A stretch of DNA of 7,378 nt from Actinomycetes bacterium (GCA_025964635.1 JAOPYP010000398.1:1-7378), one strand, 5' to 3'; positions 1 through 5,547 are shown, counted from the first letter of the stretch. Notes: a model not told the origin generated them from the letters alone. Numbers and translations: made by a program.

Positions 1-698
1 ACGTCGCCCATGGTCAGCGGCGAGTACACCACGGTGGCCCGCAGCCCGAGCACCCGGCTCAGCCGCCGGAAGTGGCGCAGCCGGTCCGGGTCCGCCATCA
101 GCCGGCGCGGCGCGGTCAGGAACGCCACCGAGGTATGCCCCAGCCCGGCGAGCCGGCGCAGCGGCAGCTCGACCGCGGCGGCATTGTCCGGGCGGACCCG
201 CGAGACGCCGGTGATGCGGGCGGCCGAGGCGTTCAGCGCCACCACCGGGGCCCCCGGCCGCAGGTCGTGCCAGAGCCGGATCGACTCGCCGGTTCCGACC
301 GGGGCGATGGCCAGCCCGGCCAGCCGCTGCGCGGCCATCTCCTGCAGGTGCCGGCGCTCACGCTCCAGCGAGTAGCGGGAGTCCAGGACGAGCAGGGTCG
401 CGCCGGCCTCGCCCGCGACCTCTTCGGCGCCGGAGAGCACCTCGAGGAAGAACGGGTTGGCGAAGTTGCGGACCACGAAGCCGTAGGTGGTGGTCCGGCC
501 CCGGCGCAGCGCCTGGGCCTGCGGGTTGGCGCGGTAGCCGAGTTGCTCCGCGATGGCCAGGATGCGGCGGCGGGTGCCGTCGGCCACCCCGGGCTGGCCG
601 TTGAGGGCGAAACTGGCCGAGGCGACCGAGACGCCGGCCATCCGGGCCACATCCCGGATGCCCGCGGCGCGCGGTGATCCGTTGTGAGCAGTCGGCAT
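1..698 (-). CDS. LacI-family transcriptional regulator, 3' end cut by window edge
   Basis: A DNA-binding repressor of the LacI/GalR family, which typically senses a sugar or related small molecule. The first 232 residues are visible. Residues about 14-35 form the N-terminal helix-turn-helix (IRDVARMAGVSVASASFALN), followed by the usual RRRILAIAEQLGYRAN segment and a hinge around ANPQAQALRRGRTTT (about 58-71). The periplasmic-binding-like core then starts with YGFVVRNFANPFFLEVLSGA. Family members are about 330-350 residues, so roughly 100 C-terminal residues lie beyond the left edge. The start is ATG at 696-698, with only a weak GGGA ribosome site at 705-708. The recognition helix reads ASASFALNG instead of the commoner ATVSRVLNG. 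The effector cannot be told from the sequence, and the genes it controls are probably to the left. Family assignment is firm; specificity is unknown. Confidence 0.93.
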   Translation of the reverse strand, partial: MPTAHNGSPRAAGIRDVARMAGVSVASASFALNGQPGVADGTRRRILAIAEQLGYRANPQAQALRRGRTTTYGFVVRNFANPFFLEVLSGAEEVAGEAGATLLVLDSRYSLERERRHLQEMAAQRLAGLAIAPVGTGESIRLWHDLRPGAPVVALNASAARITGVSRVRPDNAAAVELPLRRLAGLGHTSVAFLTAPRRLMADPDRLRHFRRLSRVLGLRATVVYSPLTMGD

Positions 699-852
699 GA
701 TGGTTCCCGCGGCCCGCGCTGCGCCTGTGGTCGGCCGGCGGCCCGGGACAGCGTGGGACGGGTGATGCGTGCGAGCCGCTGATCGTCAGCCTCTATGAGC
801 GGCCGCGGTTAAGCAAGCGGGGCCGCGGGCCGGCGGTGACAATGCCCGGAGG
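699..852. other. Upstream region of the lacI-type gene, no gene seen
   Basis: This non-coding stretch lies between the start of the LacI-family gene and the hairpin at 853-889. It should contain the repressor's promoter. I see no clean palindrome of the usual LacI-family operator kind and no convincing -35/-10 pair. The segment CCGCGGTTAAGCAAGCGG near 803-820 is weakly symmetrical and somewhat less G+C rich, but it is not good enough to call an operator. Confidence 0.4.
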
Positions 853-889
853 CGCTGATCCGGGGGAGTGCGCGTCCCCCGGATCAGCG
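853..889 (-). terminator. Perfect 15-bp inverted repeat, probable terminator of the small gene at 896-1054
   Basis: The arms 853-867 (CGCTGATCCGGGGGA) and 875-889 are exact reverse complements, separated by a 7-base loop (GTGCGCG). Such a long G+C-rich stem would be very stable in RNA. On the minus strand it begins six bases after the TAA stop of the candidate small gene, the position expected of an intrinsic terminator. There is no U-tract after it in that direction, but many actinobacterial terminators lack one. On the plus strand it is followed by TCTCGTTT, yet no plus-strand gene precedes it. Confidence 0.6.
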
Positions 890-895
890 TCTCGT

Positions 896-1054
896 TTACG
901 CCGGGGCCACGCTGAACCGCTGCGTCTCGGGGTCGATCGCGACGATCCGGGCCGAGATGCGGGCGCCGGCCGGCCAGGACTGAGGATGCGCGAGACACAG
1001 CGCGGTCCCGCTCCCCGGATCCGGGACATAGATTGTCGGTGGCTCCTGCCACAC
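896..1054 (-). CDS. Possible small protein, 52 residues, unknown function
   Basis: I do not recognise this protein. Reading from GTG at 1052-1054 to TAA at 896-898 gives 52 residues. It begins VWQEPPTIYVPDPGSG and ends ARIVAIDPETQRFSVAPA, a mixed, protein-like composition with a beta-strand-like tail, no membrane segment and one cysteine. Support comes from the natural-looking C-terminus, a TAA stop followed within six bases by a 15-bp hairpin, and its place divergent from the sigma factor gene 91 bp away. Against it, there is no Shine-Dalgarno sequence before the GTG. The frame stays open for another 23 codons upstream, to a TGA at 1124-1126, without another ATG, GTG or TTG. It could be a leaderless message or the remnant of a longer gene. 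The other minus-strand frames across this segment look like non-coding translation. Confidence 0.4.
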   Translation of the reverse strand: MWQEPPTIYVPDPGSGTALCLAHPQSWPAGARISARIVAIDPETQRFSVAPA

Positions 1055-1075
1055 TGCCGGGAGGCCGTCAGCGTC

Positions 1076-1105
1076 CTGGCCCCGCGGCCAGTGGCCAGAA
1101 CTGGC
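1076..1105. promoter_or_regulatory. Cluster of four CTGGC(C)/(G)GCCAG motifs, operator-like
   Basis: Four copies of one short motif alternate in orientation: CTGGCC at 1076-1081, GGCCAG at 1086-1091, GGCCAG at 1093-1098 and CTGGC at 1101-1105. They form two perfect dyads: CTGGCC-N4-GGCCAG, and GCCAG-AA-CTGGC at 1094-1105. A larger 11-bp dyad with one mismatch pairs 1082-1092 with 1100-1110. The cluster lies just upstream of a possible -10 (TAGGTT, 1115-1120) for the sigma factor gene and 22-51 bp upstream of the divergent small ORF, so a protein bound here could control both. The binding factor is not known, and GC-rich DNA makes short dyads fairly common. Confidence 0.4.
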
Positions 1106-1135
1106 GGCGGTGGGTAGGTTCGTTCACCCAAGGAC

Positions 1136-1144
1136 GGGGAGGAG
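1136..1144 (+). promoter_or_regulatory. Ribosome binding site that sets the sigma factor start
   Basis: GGGGAGGAG is the only strong purine-rich Shine-Dalgarno-like sequence near the 5' end of the sigma factor frame. It ends one base before GTG 1146-1148; the GGGGAG core is four bases away. This favours GTG 1146 over the in-frame GTG at 1110, which has only GGCGGCG before it and would add 12 residues of unlikely sequence. Confidence 0.6.
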
Positions 1145-1145
1145 C

Positions 1146-2141
1146 GTGAGCGAGATCGCCGCCACCGACACTGCCACTCATGACCTGGAGCTCTACCGGG
1201 GAGAACTGACCGGCTACTGCTACCGGATGCTGGGGTCGGCGCACGACGCCGACGACGCCGTGCAGGAGGCCATGGTCCGCGCCTGGCAGGCCTTCGACCG
1301 GTTCGAGGGCCGGTCCGCCGTGCGCTCGTGGCTGTACCGGATCGCCACCAACGTCTGCCTGGACATGCTGCGCAGCCGCAAGCGCCGGGCCATGCCGATG
1401 GACCTGTCGTCCCCGGCGCCCTCCAGTACCGAGCCGGTGGCCACGCTGCCGGACTCCGCCTGGATCGAGCCGCTGCCCGGCGACGGCCCGCTGCCCCCGG
1501 ACACGGACCCGGCCGGGCGGGTGGTGCTGCAGGACAGCATCCGCCTGGCGTTCATCTCGGCCCTGCAGAACCTGCCCCCCCGGCAGCGCGCGGTGCTCAT
1601 CCTCCGCGAGGTGCTGTGCTGGCAGGCCGCCGAGGTGGCCGACCTGCTCGGCACCACGGTGGTCTCGGTGAACAGCGCCCTGCAGCGCGCCCGGACCACG
1701 ATGGCCGCCAGCGACCAGACGGAAGACCGGCCGTCGCCGCAGCTGGCCGAGGAGAACCGGGATCTGCTCGCCCGCTACGTGGACGCGTTCCAGCGTTACG
1801 ACATCGACCGGCTCGTCGCGCTGCTGCACGAGGACGCCAGCATCTCCATGCCGCCGTTCGAGATGTGGATACGCGGCCGGGACGAGCTGCTCGGCTGGTA
1901 CACCGGCTGGGGCAGCGGCTGTGAGGGGTCCCGGCTCGTGCCCGTGACCGCCAACGCCTCGGCCGCGTTCGGGCAGTACAAGCCGAGCGAGGACGGGACC
2001 CGGCTCGTGCCCTGGTCCATCCAGGTCCCGGAGATCTCGGGCGGCCGGATCGGGCACATCCATCATTTCCTGGACACCAGCCTGTTCGAGCGGTTCGGCC
2101 TGCCCCCGTACCTCGACCGTGAGGCGCCGGAGATCAGCTGA
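1146..2141 (+). CDS. ECF-type RNA polymerase sigma factor with C-terminal SnoaL-like domain
   Basis: A group-4 (ECF) sigma-70 factor that directs RNA polymerase to a dedicated set of promoters; 331 residues from GTG 1146. Region 2 spans about 13-80 (YRGELTGYCYRMLGSAHDADDAVQE, then RSWLYRIATNVCLDMLRSRKRR). A proline-rich linker covers about 85-125, and region 4 about 130-186 (LPPRQRAVLILREVLCWQ, then the helix-turn-helix VADLLGTTVVSVNSALQRAR). Residues about 202-315 form an NTF2/SnoaL-like domain (ENRDLLARYVDAFQRYD, FEMWIRGRDELLGWY, IGHIHHFLD). Classical ECF factors are about 170-200 residues; the long tail is typical of the SigG/TIGR02960 and ECF41-like groups, and I judge the former nearer. 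In related factors the tail modulates activity in place of a separate anti-sigma protein. That fits here, as no anti-sigma gene adjoins it: the next gene is convergent. Target promoters are unknown. Confidence 0.93.
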   Translation: MSEIAATDTATHDLELYRGELTGYCYRMLGSAHDADDAVQEAMVRAWQAFDRFEGRSAVRSWLYRIATNVCLDMLRSRKRRAMPMDLSSPAPSSTEPVATLPDSAWIEPLPGDGPLPPDTDPAGRVVLQDSIRLAFISALQNLPPRQRAVLILREVLCWQAAEVADLLGTTVVSVNSALQRARTTMAASDQTEDRPSPQLAEENRDLLARYVDAFQRYDIDRLVALLHEDASISMPPFEMWIRGRDELLGWYTGWGSGCEGSRLVPVTANASAAFGQYKPSEDGTRLVPWSIQVPEISGGRIGHIHHFLDTSLFERFGLPPYLDREAPEIS

Positions 2142-2183
2142 CCGCCGCGCAGGGAGATCAGGCGGGGATATCCAGCTGACGGG

Positions 2184-2537
2184 CTACTGGTCCGCGGCCT
2201 CGCGGGCGGCGGCTTCCTCGACGGTGAGCTCGGCGGCCGGGTCGGCTTCCAGCCGCGCATCGGGGATGGGCTGCCCGCTCTGGACGGACCGCCCGTAGGT
2301 GCCGTCGGCCAGCCGCTGCTGCGCCCGGTCGAGGGCGGCCAGCCGGTTGCGCAGGCTCTCCGCGATCGCGTCGTCTATGCCCTGCTGGGTCAGGGACTGC
2401 GCGGGGTCGTCGATGTCGGCGTCCTGCTGGTCCTCGCTGTCCCGGTCTTCCCGCCCGGCCGTCTCAGTCTCGGCCAGCAGCTTCTGCACCTCGTCGCGCT
2501 CGGCGGCCAGCAGGGCCCGGGCCCGCTCAACGTCCAC
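2184..2537 (-). CDS. DksA/TraR-like protein lacking the zinc-finger cysteines
   Basis: A 117-residue protein with DksA/TraR architecture. Residues about 2-28 and 50-78 are charged, alanine-rich helices that should form the antiparallel coiled coil. They flank an acidic segment (EDRDSEDQQDADIDDP, about 30-45). The C-terminal part is TYGRSVQSGQPIPDARLEADPAAELTVEE (about 80-108), matching the family finger region (YGxCxxCGxPIPxxRLEAxP...CxxC), except that S84, S87, T105 and E108 replace the four cysteines. True DksA enters the RNA polymerase secondary channel and works with ppGpp; whether this protein does is inference. The start GTG 2535-2537 is fixed by an AAGGAG site and by the family N-terminus; longer in-frame versions read into non-coding sequence. 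It is convergent with the sigma factor gene, with 42 bp between their ends. Confidence 0.8.
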   Translation of the reverse strand: MDVERARALLAAERDEVQKLLAETETAGREDRDSEDQQDADIDDPAQSLTQQGIDDAIAESLRNRLAALDRAQQRLADGTYGRSVQSGQPIPDARLEADPAAELTVEEAAAREAADQ

Positions 2538-2542
2538 GTGAT

Positions 2543-2548
2543 CTCCTT
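2543..2548 (-). promoter_or_regulatory. Ribosome binding site of the DksA-like gene
   Basis: On the minus strand AAGGAG lies five bases before GTG 2537. It decides the start of the DksA-like gene against upstream in-frame starts as far as 2828, which would add about 97 low-complexity residues and overlap the permease gene's 3' end. Confidence 0.75.
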
Positions 2549-2741
2549 CGCACCTCACCGCCGCCGATTCCGCGGCCCACCCGTAGCGCCCCACCCTATG
2601 CCGTGGGATGACGGCGGCACCTGCGTCGGCGTATTCACGGACCCCGCCTCGCGCCGCGCTCCCCCCGCCGGCCAACATTCGTTCCCATCGGCCCCGCCGC
2701 CCTGGCGCACCGTCCCGGGCCTGACTCCCATCACCCCGACC

Positions 2742-2769
2742 CCGGCCCGGACCCGGAGCAGCGGGCCGG
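2742..2769 (-). terminator. Hairpin directly after the permease stop codon, possible terminator
   Basis: CCGGCCCG (2742-2749) and CGGGCCGG (2762-2769) are perfect reverse complements with a 12-base loop. The structure abuts the TAG stop (2770-2772) of the nickel/cobalt permease and would end its transcript before the DksA-like gene. There is no U-tract. In GC-rich DNA an 8-bp stem can arise by chance, so support comes mainly from its position. Confidence 0.45.
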
Positions 2770-3939
2770 CTAGCAGCCGCCCGGGACGCGGGCGAGGGCC
2801 CGGCCGGACTCCGGCTCGCCGGGGTCATCGGGGCGGTGGCCGGAGTCCCGGGCGGCCAGGTCCCACTTCTGCTCGATCTTGCCGAAACGCCAGATGGCCA
2901 GGGCCACCACCCAGGTGAGCACGAAGACCCCGGCGATCACGAAGCCGGCCTTGTTGAGGTCGAAGTCCGCCAGCCACGCCCAGCCGGGGCCAGTCAGGTG
3001 GCCGTCCTGGCCGAGCAGGCCGAGCACCTCCACCGCCCCGATGAACATGGCCACGAACACGGACAGCCCGGTGATGGTCAGGTTGTAGTAGACCTTGCGG
3101 ACCGGGCGGGAGAAAGCCCAGTCGTAGGCGAAGTTCATGAAGCAGCCGTCCGCCGTGTCGAACAGGCTCATCCCCGCGGCGAACAGGATCGGCAGGGACA
3201 GCACCGCGTAGAACGGGAGCCCGCCGATGACCGCGGTGCCGGCCAGGACGAGCAACGCGACCTCGGTGGCGGTGTCGAAGCCCAGGCCGAACAGGAAGCC
3301 GATCGGGTACATCTTCCACGGCGAGTCGATCCGGCGGGCCAGCGGGCCGAGGATGCGGTTCATCAGGCCCCGCTTGTTCAGCTGCTCCTCCAGCGCGTCG
3401 TCGTCGTACTGGCCGGACCGCATCCCGCGGAACACCTTGACGATCCCGGCCAGGATCACCACGTTGATCGCCGCGATCAGGAACAGGAAGACCCCGGACA
3501 CCAGGGTGCCGATGATGTTGGTGGTGTACTGCAGGTGCGAGCCGGAGTTCCTGACCTGCTCGTTCAGCGCGCGGATGCCGAAGTTCAGCACCAGGGCGAG
3601 GACGAAGACCACGCTGGAATGCCCCAGCGAGAAGAAGAAGCCGACCGACAGCGGCCGCTTGCCGTCGCTGACCAGCTTGCGGGTGGTGTTGTCGATGGCG
3701 GCGATGTGGTCGGCGTCGAACGCGTGCCGCATGCCGAGCGTGTAGGCCAGGATCCCGGTGGTGAAGCCGAAGGTCTCGGTCTTGCTGATGTGGAAGTGAC
3801 CGCTGACCGCGACGGCGAGCATGACCCAGCCCGCCACGTTCAGGCCCACGACGGTGAGCAGCATCGCGCCGGCCCGGCTCCACTCCCGCGGGGTCAGCCC
3901 GTCGCGGATCCTGGCCAGCCGGGCGCGCGGGTCAGCCAT
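2770..3939 (-). CDS. Nickel/cobalt permease of the NiCoT (HoxN/NixA) family
   Basis: A cytoplasmic-membrane secondary transporter importing Ni2+ and/or Co2+; 389 residues, within the family's usual length. The family signature RHAFDADHIAAIDN (71-84) carries the HX4DH metal-binding motif. Further family motifs are SLGHSSVVF (104-112), LGFDTATEV (219-227) and FAAGMSLFDTADGCFMNFAY (253-272). Hydrophobic segments lie at about 24-46, 57-71, 97-121, 143-168, 211-238, 244-262, 285-309 and 331-350, consistent with eight membrane helices. A charged loop (about 170-208) sits between helices four and five, and the tail is hydrophilic. ATG 3937-3939 has a nearby AGGAAGG. A Nur-type site upstream points to nickel repression and so to nickel as the main substrate; metal preference cannot be read from the sequence alone. 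No urease or hydrogenase gene is in the window. Confidence 0.95.
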   Translation of the reverse strand: MADPRARLARIRDGLTPREWSRAGAMLLTVVGLNVAGWVMLAVAVSGHFHISKTETFGFTTGILAYTLGMRHAFDADHIAAIDNTTRKLVSDGKRPLSVGFFFSLGHSSVVFVLALVLNFGIRALNEQVRNSGSHLQYTTNIIGTLVSGVFLFLIAAINVVILAGIVKVFRGMRSGQYDDDALEEQLNKRGLMNRILGPLARRIDSPWKMYPIGFLFGLGFDTATEVALLVLAGTAVIGGLPFYAVLSLPILFAAGMSLFDTADGCFMNFAYDWAFSRPVRKVYYNLTITGLSVFVAMFIGAVEVLGLLGQDGHLTGPGWAWLADFDLNKAGFVIAGVFVLTWVVALAIWRFGKIEQKWDLAARDSGHRPDDPGEPESGRALARVPGGC

Positions 3940-3970
3940 CGGGGCACCTTCCTGCCGGGGTCGTCGGACC

Positions 3971-4000
3971 AGACTAGGCCTTACTGCAATTTACTTGCAA
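3971..4000 (-). promoter_or_regulatory. Candidate promoter of the nickel/cobalt permease gene
   Basis: On the minus strand TTGCAA (4000-3995) can serve as a -35 and TAGTCT (3976-3971) as a -10, with an 18-base spacer. The region is notably A+T rich for this window. The predicted start would be around 3960-3965, giving a leader of about 25 bases that contains the ribosome site. The -35 coincides with one arm of the Nur-like dyad. This is pattern matching only. Confidence 0.5.
3985..3999. promoter_or_regulatory. Nur-like operator (TGCAA-N5-TTGCA)
   Basis: TGCAA (3985-3989), a five-base spacer TTTAC and TTGCA (3995-3999) form a perfect dyad. It matches the Streptomyces Nur box as I remember it (tTGCaa-N5-ttGCAA). 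Nur is the nickel-binding Fur-family repressor that shuts off nickel uptake genes. The dyad lies 45-60 bases before the start codon of a NiCoT permease and overlaps its candidate -35, as expected for repression by nickel-loaded Nur. No nur gene is in the window, so the regulator must be encoded elsewhere. Confidence 0.7.
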
Positions 4001-4051
4001 CAACGAACACCAGGTAGCTGCGGGCTGGTAGTGGCGCGTATCTCCGGGTCT

Positions 4052-4147
4052 TCAGCGCACGCGGCTGGCCAGGAACGTGGTCACGACGATGAGGACCAGG
4101 CCGGTGCCGGCCAGCAGCCCGGCCGGTCCGCGCGGTCCGGTGGGCAG
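4052..4147 (-). CDS. Possible tiny single-span membrane peptide, no standard start codon
   Basis: Downstream of the SufE stop on the same strand, an open frame ends at TGA 4052-4054. It encodes a short stretch that looks like one membrane helix: LLAGTGLVLIVVTTFLA followed by the basic end SRVR. Its only plausible start before the hydrophobic part is CTG at 4145-4147, giving 31 residues; I see no ATG, GTG or TTG in a useful place. It may be a real small membrane peptide using a rare start, a decayed gene end, or chance. I have not been able to decide, hence the low confidence. Confidence 0.2.
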   Translation of the reverse strand: MPTGPRGPAGLLAGTGLVLIVVTTFLASRVR

Positions 4148-4154
4148 GCTCCGG

Positions 4155-4592
4155 CTAGGCTCCCTGCTGCTCCTGGATCCGGCGCTTGATCCGGGCCAGC
4201 ATCGCCGCCATGCCGCGCAGCCGCAGCGGGCTGACCAGATCGGACAGGCCGAGCTGGGTGGTGAACTCGGCCGGCGTGGCCAGGATCTCCTCCGCGCTGA
4301 GCCCGTCCAGCCCGGTCTGCAGGATGCTCGCGAAACCGCGGGTGGTCGGTGCTTCCGGCGGCGCGTCGAAGAACAGGTGAGCGGTGCCGTCGCCGTCCAC
4401 CTCGACCGCCAGGAACAGCGGTGACTGGCACTCCGGCACCGGCTCCAGCAGGTCGCGGTGCTCCGCGTAGCGGGCCGGGAGGGGCGGCAGCTCGTCGGAG
4501 AACTCCAGCAGAAGCTGCAGCTTCTCCTGGCCACGAACCGCTTCGAACTCATCCACGATGTCCTGGAGCCGCGGGTTGAGCGCGGTCGTCAC
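4155..4592 (-). CDS. sufE: SufE-type cysteine desulfuration protein
   Basis: A cytosolic sulfur-transfer protein that, in the SUF pathway, takes persulfide sulfur from the cysteine desulfurase SufS and passes it to the iron-sulfur cluster scaffold. It has 145 residues, the normal family length. The acceptor cysteine is C55 in VPECQSPLFLAVEVDGDG, the counterpart of C51 of Escherichia coli SufE (VPGCQS). Other family features are the N-terminal RLQDIVDEFEAVRGQEKLQLLLEFSD, GFASILQTGLDGLSAEEIL, and the C-terminal RLRGMAAMLARIKRRI. GTG 4590-4592 is chosen because GGGAG (4600-4604) lies seven bases upstream and the gene then overlaps the sulfurtransferase stop as GTGA. This implies translational coupling; the two genes form an operon. 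No SufS or SufB/C/D gene is visible, so its sulfur donor may be the neighbouring sulfurtransferase or a distant SufS. Confidence 0.93.
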   Translation of the reverse strand: MTTALNPRLQDIVDEFEAVRGQEKLQLLLEFSDELPPLPARYAEHRDLLEPVPECQSPLFLAVEVDGDGTAHLFFDAPPEAPTTRGFASILQTGLDGLSAEEILATPAEFTTQLGLSDLVSPLRLRGMAAMLARIKRRIQEQQGA

Positions 4593-5470
4593 GGTTTGTC
4601 TCCCTGGGTGATGGGGACGCGGACGCTGTTCCCCCACTCGGTCCAGGAGCCGTCGTAGTTGCGCACGGCCGGGTAGCCGAGCAGGTGGTGCAGGACGAAC
4701 CAAGTGTGGCTGGACCGCTCGCCGATCCGGCAGTAGACGATGACATCGTCGGCGGGGCTGAGTCCGGCCTCACCGCCGTAGATGGCCTCGAGTTCCTTCC
4801 GCGGCCGGAACGTGGCGTCCTCGGCGGCCGCGCGGGCCCAGGGGACGTTCTGGGCCCCGGGGATGTGGCCGCCGCGCAGCGCGCCCTCCTGCGGGTAGTC
4901 GGGCATGTGCAGCAGCTCGCCGGTGTACTCACCGGGCGAGCGCACGTCGATCATGGGCTGGCCGAGGTGGGCCTGGACGTCGTCGCGGAAGGCCCGGATC
5001 TGTGTGTCGTCCCGCTCGACCTCCGGGTAGCCGGCCCGGGGCCGGCCCGGCGTCTCGGTGCTCACCGGGCGGTTCTCCGCGATCCACTTGGCCCGGCCGC
5101 CGTCCAGCAGGCGGACGTCCGGGTGGCCGAACAGCGTGGCTACCCACAGCGCGTACGCCGCCCACCAGTTGTTCCGGTCGCCGTAGAGCACGAGCGTGGT
5201 GTCCCGGCCGATGCCCTTCTCCGACATCAGCCGCGCGAAGCCCGCGCCGTCCACGTAGTCCCGGGTGACCGGGTCGTTCAGCTCGGTGTGCCAGTCCAGC
5301 TTGACCGCGCCCGGGATGTGTCCCGTCTCGTACAGGAGAACGTCCTCGTCCGATTCGGCGACCACGAGCCCCGGATCGTCGAGGTGCTCGGCCAGCCACT
5401 CGGTGCTGACCAGCATCTCAGGCCGGGCGTAGTCCTGGAACTTGGGCGTGGCGTCATATGGCAGCGTCAT
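4589..5470 (-). CDS. Two-domain thiosulfate/3-mercaptopyruvate sulfurtransferase (rhodanese)
   Basis: A cytosolic enzyme moving sulfane sulfur from thiosulfate or 3-mercaptopyruvate to cyanide or thiol acceptors; 293 residues, usual for a two-domain rhodanese. The N-terminal domain (about 20-140) begins MLVSTEWLAEHLDDPGLVV and has the inactive-type loop LYGDRNNWWA with no cysteine. The C-terminal domain (about 160-290) has DVRSPGEYTGE, GHIPGAQNVPW and the catalytic loop YCRIGERSS, with C247 as the sulfur carrier, followed by HTWFVLHHLLG and NYDGSWTEWGN. The sequence resembles the mycobacterial CysA2/CysA3 group; the CRIGER loop is of that thiosulfate-sulfurtransferase-like type, but the preferred donor is uncertain. 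ATG 5468-5470 has GAGGG five bases upstream; the longer in-frame reading to 5539 adds an unconvincing leader. It is the first gene of an operon with sufE, overlapping it by 4 bp. Confidence 0.94.
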   Translation of the reverse strand: MTLPYDATPKFQDYARPEMLVSTEWLAEHLDDPGLVVAESDEDVLLYETGHIPGAVKLDWHTELNDPVTRDYVDGAGFARLMSEKGIGRDTTLVLYGDRNNWWAAYALWVATLFGHPDVRLLDGGRAKWIAENRPVSTETPGRPRAGYPEVERDDTQIRAFRDDVQAHLGQPMIDVRSPGEYTGELLHMPDYPQEGALRGGHIPGAQNVPWARAAAEDATFRPRKELEAIYGGEAGLSPADDVIVYCRIGERSSHTWFVLHHLLGYPAVRNYDGSWTEWGNSVRVPITQGDKP

Positions 5471-5547
5471 GGTTACCCTCACCTTCGTCGGTGGTCCGCC
5501 CGCGGTCGCGCCACGGCGGTGGGGCCGGATACTCCCCACTGGTCAGC

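Noticed and set aside
72..677. Plus-strand open frames opposite the LacI-family gene
   Set aside because: Composition is shadow-like, and the minus strand gives an uninterrupted LacI-family protein.
836..1117. Plus-strand 93-codon and minus-strand 88- and 112-codon frames in the control region
   Set aside because: They run straight through the perfect hairpin at 853-889 and have arginine/proline-rich, non-protein-like composition. The 52-codon frame ending just before the hairpin is the better candidate.
1068..2066. Long open frame (332 codons) on the minus strand opposite the sigma factor gene
   Set aside because: Its product is rich in H, G, R, P and Q without domain-like order, typical of antisense translation in GC-rich DNA, while the plus strand encodes a clear sigma factor.
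2142..2183. Terminator between the convergent sigma factor and DksA-like genes
   Set aside because: Only a 5-bp CCGCC/GGCGG pair with a 14-base loop is present, plus an 8-base direct repeat (CAGCTGAC). This is too weak to call.
2825..3883. Minus-strand open frame of 352 codons in another frame of the permease gene
   Set aside because: It is an arginine/histidine-rich out-of-frame shadow of the permease, with no ribosome site and no motifs.
2836..4017. Open frame of 393 codons on the plus strand opposite the nickel/cobalt permease
   Set aside because: The translation is a monotonous run of H, D, Q, E, G and V. The opposite strand encodes a permease with all family motifs.
4592..4703. Extended N-terminus of SufE starting at 4703
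   Set aside because: The extra 37 residues are translated from inside the sulfurtransferase gene and do not resemble SufE. GTG 4592 has a good ribosome site and a GTGA overlap.
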